Assembly: GCA_964493475.1 (NCBI GenBank)
Contig: CAZBNS010000080.1
Location: 1-7,557 of the forward strand
Direction of reading: 5' to 3'
Source of the DNA: CALXSC01 sp964493475
GTDB taxonomy: Bacteria; Pseudomonadota; Alphaproteobacteria; Rickettsiales; UBA1997
Length of the DNA: 7,557 nt
Shown one piece after another: positions 6,372 through 7,557 of this stretch. Each line of letters opens with the position of its first letter. The stretch's first letter is position 1. The notes beneath the pieces were generated by a model. It did no database searches. It worked only from the letters and a program-made list of their open reading frames with translations, and was not told the origin of the DNA. A program made the translations under genes and the position numbers.

Positions 6372-6441
6372 CGCCTTGTTGGTAACGGATTGCGTGCTTG
6401 TGCTTTTTTAATTGCACAAGCACGCTGTTACCATTTGTATT
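6372..6441 (-). repeat. attC-like cassette-boundary hairpin, element 3
   Basis: A 12-bp perfect stem GCGTGCTTGTGC (6392-6403)/GCACAAGCACGC (6414-6425) with a 10-base loop, plus GGTAAC (6381-6386) with GTTACC (6427-6432). Minus-strand reading starts AATGGTAACA (6435-6426) and ends CGTTACCAAC (6387-6378). It is about half the length of elements 1 and 2 because the loop is short, but the box order and left-arm spacing (TT, G, five bases, AACG, five bases, CG) are the same. It lies directly behind the restriction gene, touching its stop codon, and may also terminate that transcript. Confidence 0.65.
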
Positions 6442-7202
6442 TATTTTTCTATAATTTCAAATTTCTGCGATTTCGATAATCTGATACTGTTATAATCGTT
6501 AATGTCGCTAAAATCGAATTGCCAAAGTGAATAAAAGTTGCTTCTTTTTTCGAAAAATAAGGTCTTAACAGATTTGTTTGTATGATGTGACCATTGTCTG
6601 AAAGGATAAAAAAGTTGTCTGATAATAGTGTTATTGGTTTTACTATTTTTTGCTTCAATTAAAACAACTTGATTTTTGCCCTCATAACCTGCATCAACTT
6701 CTGTTTGAACGCTTTCAACAGATATTTTTTGTTTGCCAACCATGAATGAAAATTGAGGTGTGTATTTTCTGCCCCTAATTGTCAATACCAGAGTATCATC
6801 ATTCATAAATGTTCTTACAAGGCTTGATGCATAAGCAAAATCTAAATGTTGCATTTCAGAATTTCCTATTTCTGATGTGTCTAATTTGAAGTCGAGTTTA
6901 GATGTGTAGATTTTTGCGGATGATTTGATTTCGGGAATATCAATATAACCTTCGCCTTTAACAATTGCATAATATCCGTTTTTTGTAGGAAGGAGAAAAA
7001 CATTATTTTCAATAAAAACATCAGGTCTGTCTTCTCGTGTGTCCTGTTTACAAAGAATACGCACCTCTTTTTCATTAGTTTTTTTAAAATGTGAAGTCGC
7101 TTGTTTAATCTGTTCTGCTGAAATCAGAAACGGTTCTTTATTAAAATTGTGTTTGTGGATACTATATTTATCAAATATTGCTTTCCAAGAATTACTGTTC
7201 AT
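6441..7202 (-). CDS. Type II-like restriction endonuclease (PD-(D/E)XK fold)
   Basis: A 253-residue protein. The C-terminal half carries a nuclease-like motif: VDAGYEG with Asp170, then VVLIEAKN with Glu183 and Lys185, followed by IIRQLFYPFRQW. This Asp...Glu-X-Lys arrangement on adjacent strands, then a helix with RQ, is typical of PD-(D/E)XK nucleases. The N-terminal half (about 1-130) probably recognises DNA; I see no zinc motif or membrane segment. It starts two bases after the methyltransferase stop, the usual order for a type II pair, so the two are presumably co-transcribed and the methyltransferase protects the same site. The recognition sequence cannot be read. The family call comes from the motif and the context; an exact named family is not claimed. 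Confidence 0.8.
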   Translation of the reverse strand: MNSNSWKAIFDKYSIHKHNFNKEPFLISAEQIKQATSHFKKTNEKEVRILCKQDTREDRPDVFIENNVFLLPTKNGYYAIVKGEGYIDIPEIKSSAKIYTSKLDFKLDTSEIGNSEMQHLDFAYASSLVRTFMNDDTLVLTIRGRKYTPQFSFMVGKQKISVESVQTEVDAGYEGKNQVVLIEAKNSKTNNTIIRQLFYPFRQWSHHTNKSVKTLFFEKRSNFYSLWQFDFSDINDYNSIRLSKSQKFEIIEK

Positions 7203-7204
7203 TT

Positions 7205-7557
7205 TTATTCAAAAAGGTTAGGTTGATTTATATATTTATTATACCGTTTCATTGAAAGTTCGAGATATTCAGGACTTATGTCAATTCCAATATATTTTCT
7301 GTTTCCAATTAATTTACAAGCAATTCCAGTTGTTCCGCCGCCATTAAATGGGTCAAGAACAATATCGTTTTCTTTTGTAGAAGCTAAAACGATTCTTTTT
7401 AATAATGCAATGGGCTTTTGTGTGGGATGCTTACCAAATTCTTTTTCTTCAACCGTAGGGGTTGGGATGCTCCAAACAGAACGCATTTGCTTGTCAGGCA
7501 CTTTCATTTTGTCTTCAGGAAATTTACCCACTTTCATTCTTTCATAATTGAAGGTTT
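7205..7557 (-). CDS. DNA N6-adenine/N4-cytosine methyltransferase, C-terminal part (runs off the window)
   Basis: An open reading frame of about 117 codons with no start required before the window edge: residues TFNYER precede the first internal Met (7537). Visible motifs are KHPTQKP, which in beta-class enzymes forms the helix before the SAM site, then DPFNGGGTTG, the SAM-binding motif I with Gly at the usual Ser position, then RKYIGIDIS. Motif order with the catalytic DPPY expected upstream (outside the window) fits the beta class (N6_N4_Mtase). The protein transfers a methyl group from SAM to an adenine or cytosine in the target site. It is paired with the nuclease gene that follows after two bases. 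Confidence 0.9.
   Translation of the reverse strand, partial: TFNYERMKVGKFPEDKMKVPDKQMRSVWSIPTPTVEEKEFGKHPTQKPIALLKRIVLASTKENDIVLDPFNGGGTTGIACKLIGNRKYIGIDISPEYLELSMKRYNKYINQPNLFE

Larger units (their letters stand above)
814..6385 (-). mobile_element. Putative five-gene RiPP cassette (about 5.6 kb)
   Basis: The limits again assume G/TT cleavage at the R'-like boxes. On the minus strand the block begins TTACCAAC (6385-6378) and ends with attC-like element 2, whose R''-like box is GTTGGTAAC (941-933). Nine bases pair exactly, the next two are a conserved mismatch, and the next four pair (GGCG 944-947 with CGCC 6372-6375). Everything from the peptide precursor to the amidohydrolase lies inside, in the orientation expected of cassette genes. 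Ordinary integron cassettes are near 1 kb with one gene, so this one would be exceptional. Alternative: two independent insertions whose ends happen to match, which I consider unlikely. Confidence 0.5.

Noticed and set aside
6058..6423. A 121-codon minus-strand ORF upstream of the precursor
   Set aside because: It runs through the attC-like stem, the nested inverted repeat and the leader hairpin, has low-complexity Lys/Glu content and no Shine-Dalgarno, and ends just before the real precursor. Best read as an open frame over structured non-coding DNA.
144..6441. Transposon or insertion-sequence explanation for the inverted ends
   Set aside because: There is no transposase and no target-site duplication that I can see, and the matching arms differ in sequence from block to block, whereas IS ends would be constant.

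Overview
The window looks like accessory DNA of a Bacteroidota-type bacterium. It is AT-rich, most genes lack an obvious Shine-Dalgarno, and it carries a DUF4190-like small membrane protein of a kind common in that phylum. Every gene I can support lies on the minus strand, so biological order runs from right to left.

Right edge (6441-7557): the C-terminal end of a beta-class DNA N6-adenine/N4-cytosine methyltransferase is followed two bases later by a PD-(D/E)XK-type restriction endonuclease, so this is a type II-like restriction-modification pair. Centre (1183-6037): a compact operon that reads as a ribosomally made, post-translationally modified peptide (RiPP) locus. It holds a 45-residue three-cysteine precursor too short for routine gene calling, a hairpin with a U-tract, a radical SAM protein with a degenerate SPASM domain, an unrecognised 222-residue protein, a second radical SAM protein with a complete SPASM domain, and an amidohydrolase with an extra C-terminal domain. 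The last four genes overlap by 4, 4 and 14 bases. Both radical SAM proteins have an N-terminal PqqD-like recognition domain. I recognise no named RiPP class. Left part (344-637): the DUF4190-like membrane protein.

Three imperfect hairpin elements (about 144-292, 800-947 and 6372-6441) sit between these gene blocks in the same orientation. Their outer arms are complementary not within one element but between the two elements that bound the same block. GTTACCAAC-N2-GGCG (933-947) matches CGCC-N2-GTTGGTAAC (6372-6386). GTTATGGGC-N2-GTTT (278-292) matches AAAC-N2-GCCCATAAC (800-814). This is the relation expected for integron gene cassettes, where the attC site is rebuilt when a cassette circularises. 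Read on the minus strand, the genes precede their attC-like site as in ordinary cassettes. The window is therefore best read as part of an integron-like cassette array: a restriction-modification cassette, a very large (about 5.6 kb) five-gene RiPP cassette, a 0.66 kb membrane-protein cassette, and the start of another. No integrase is visible, the core sites deviate from the textbook GTTRRRY, and the assignment is an inference.
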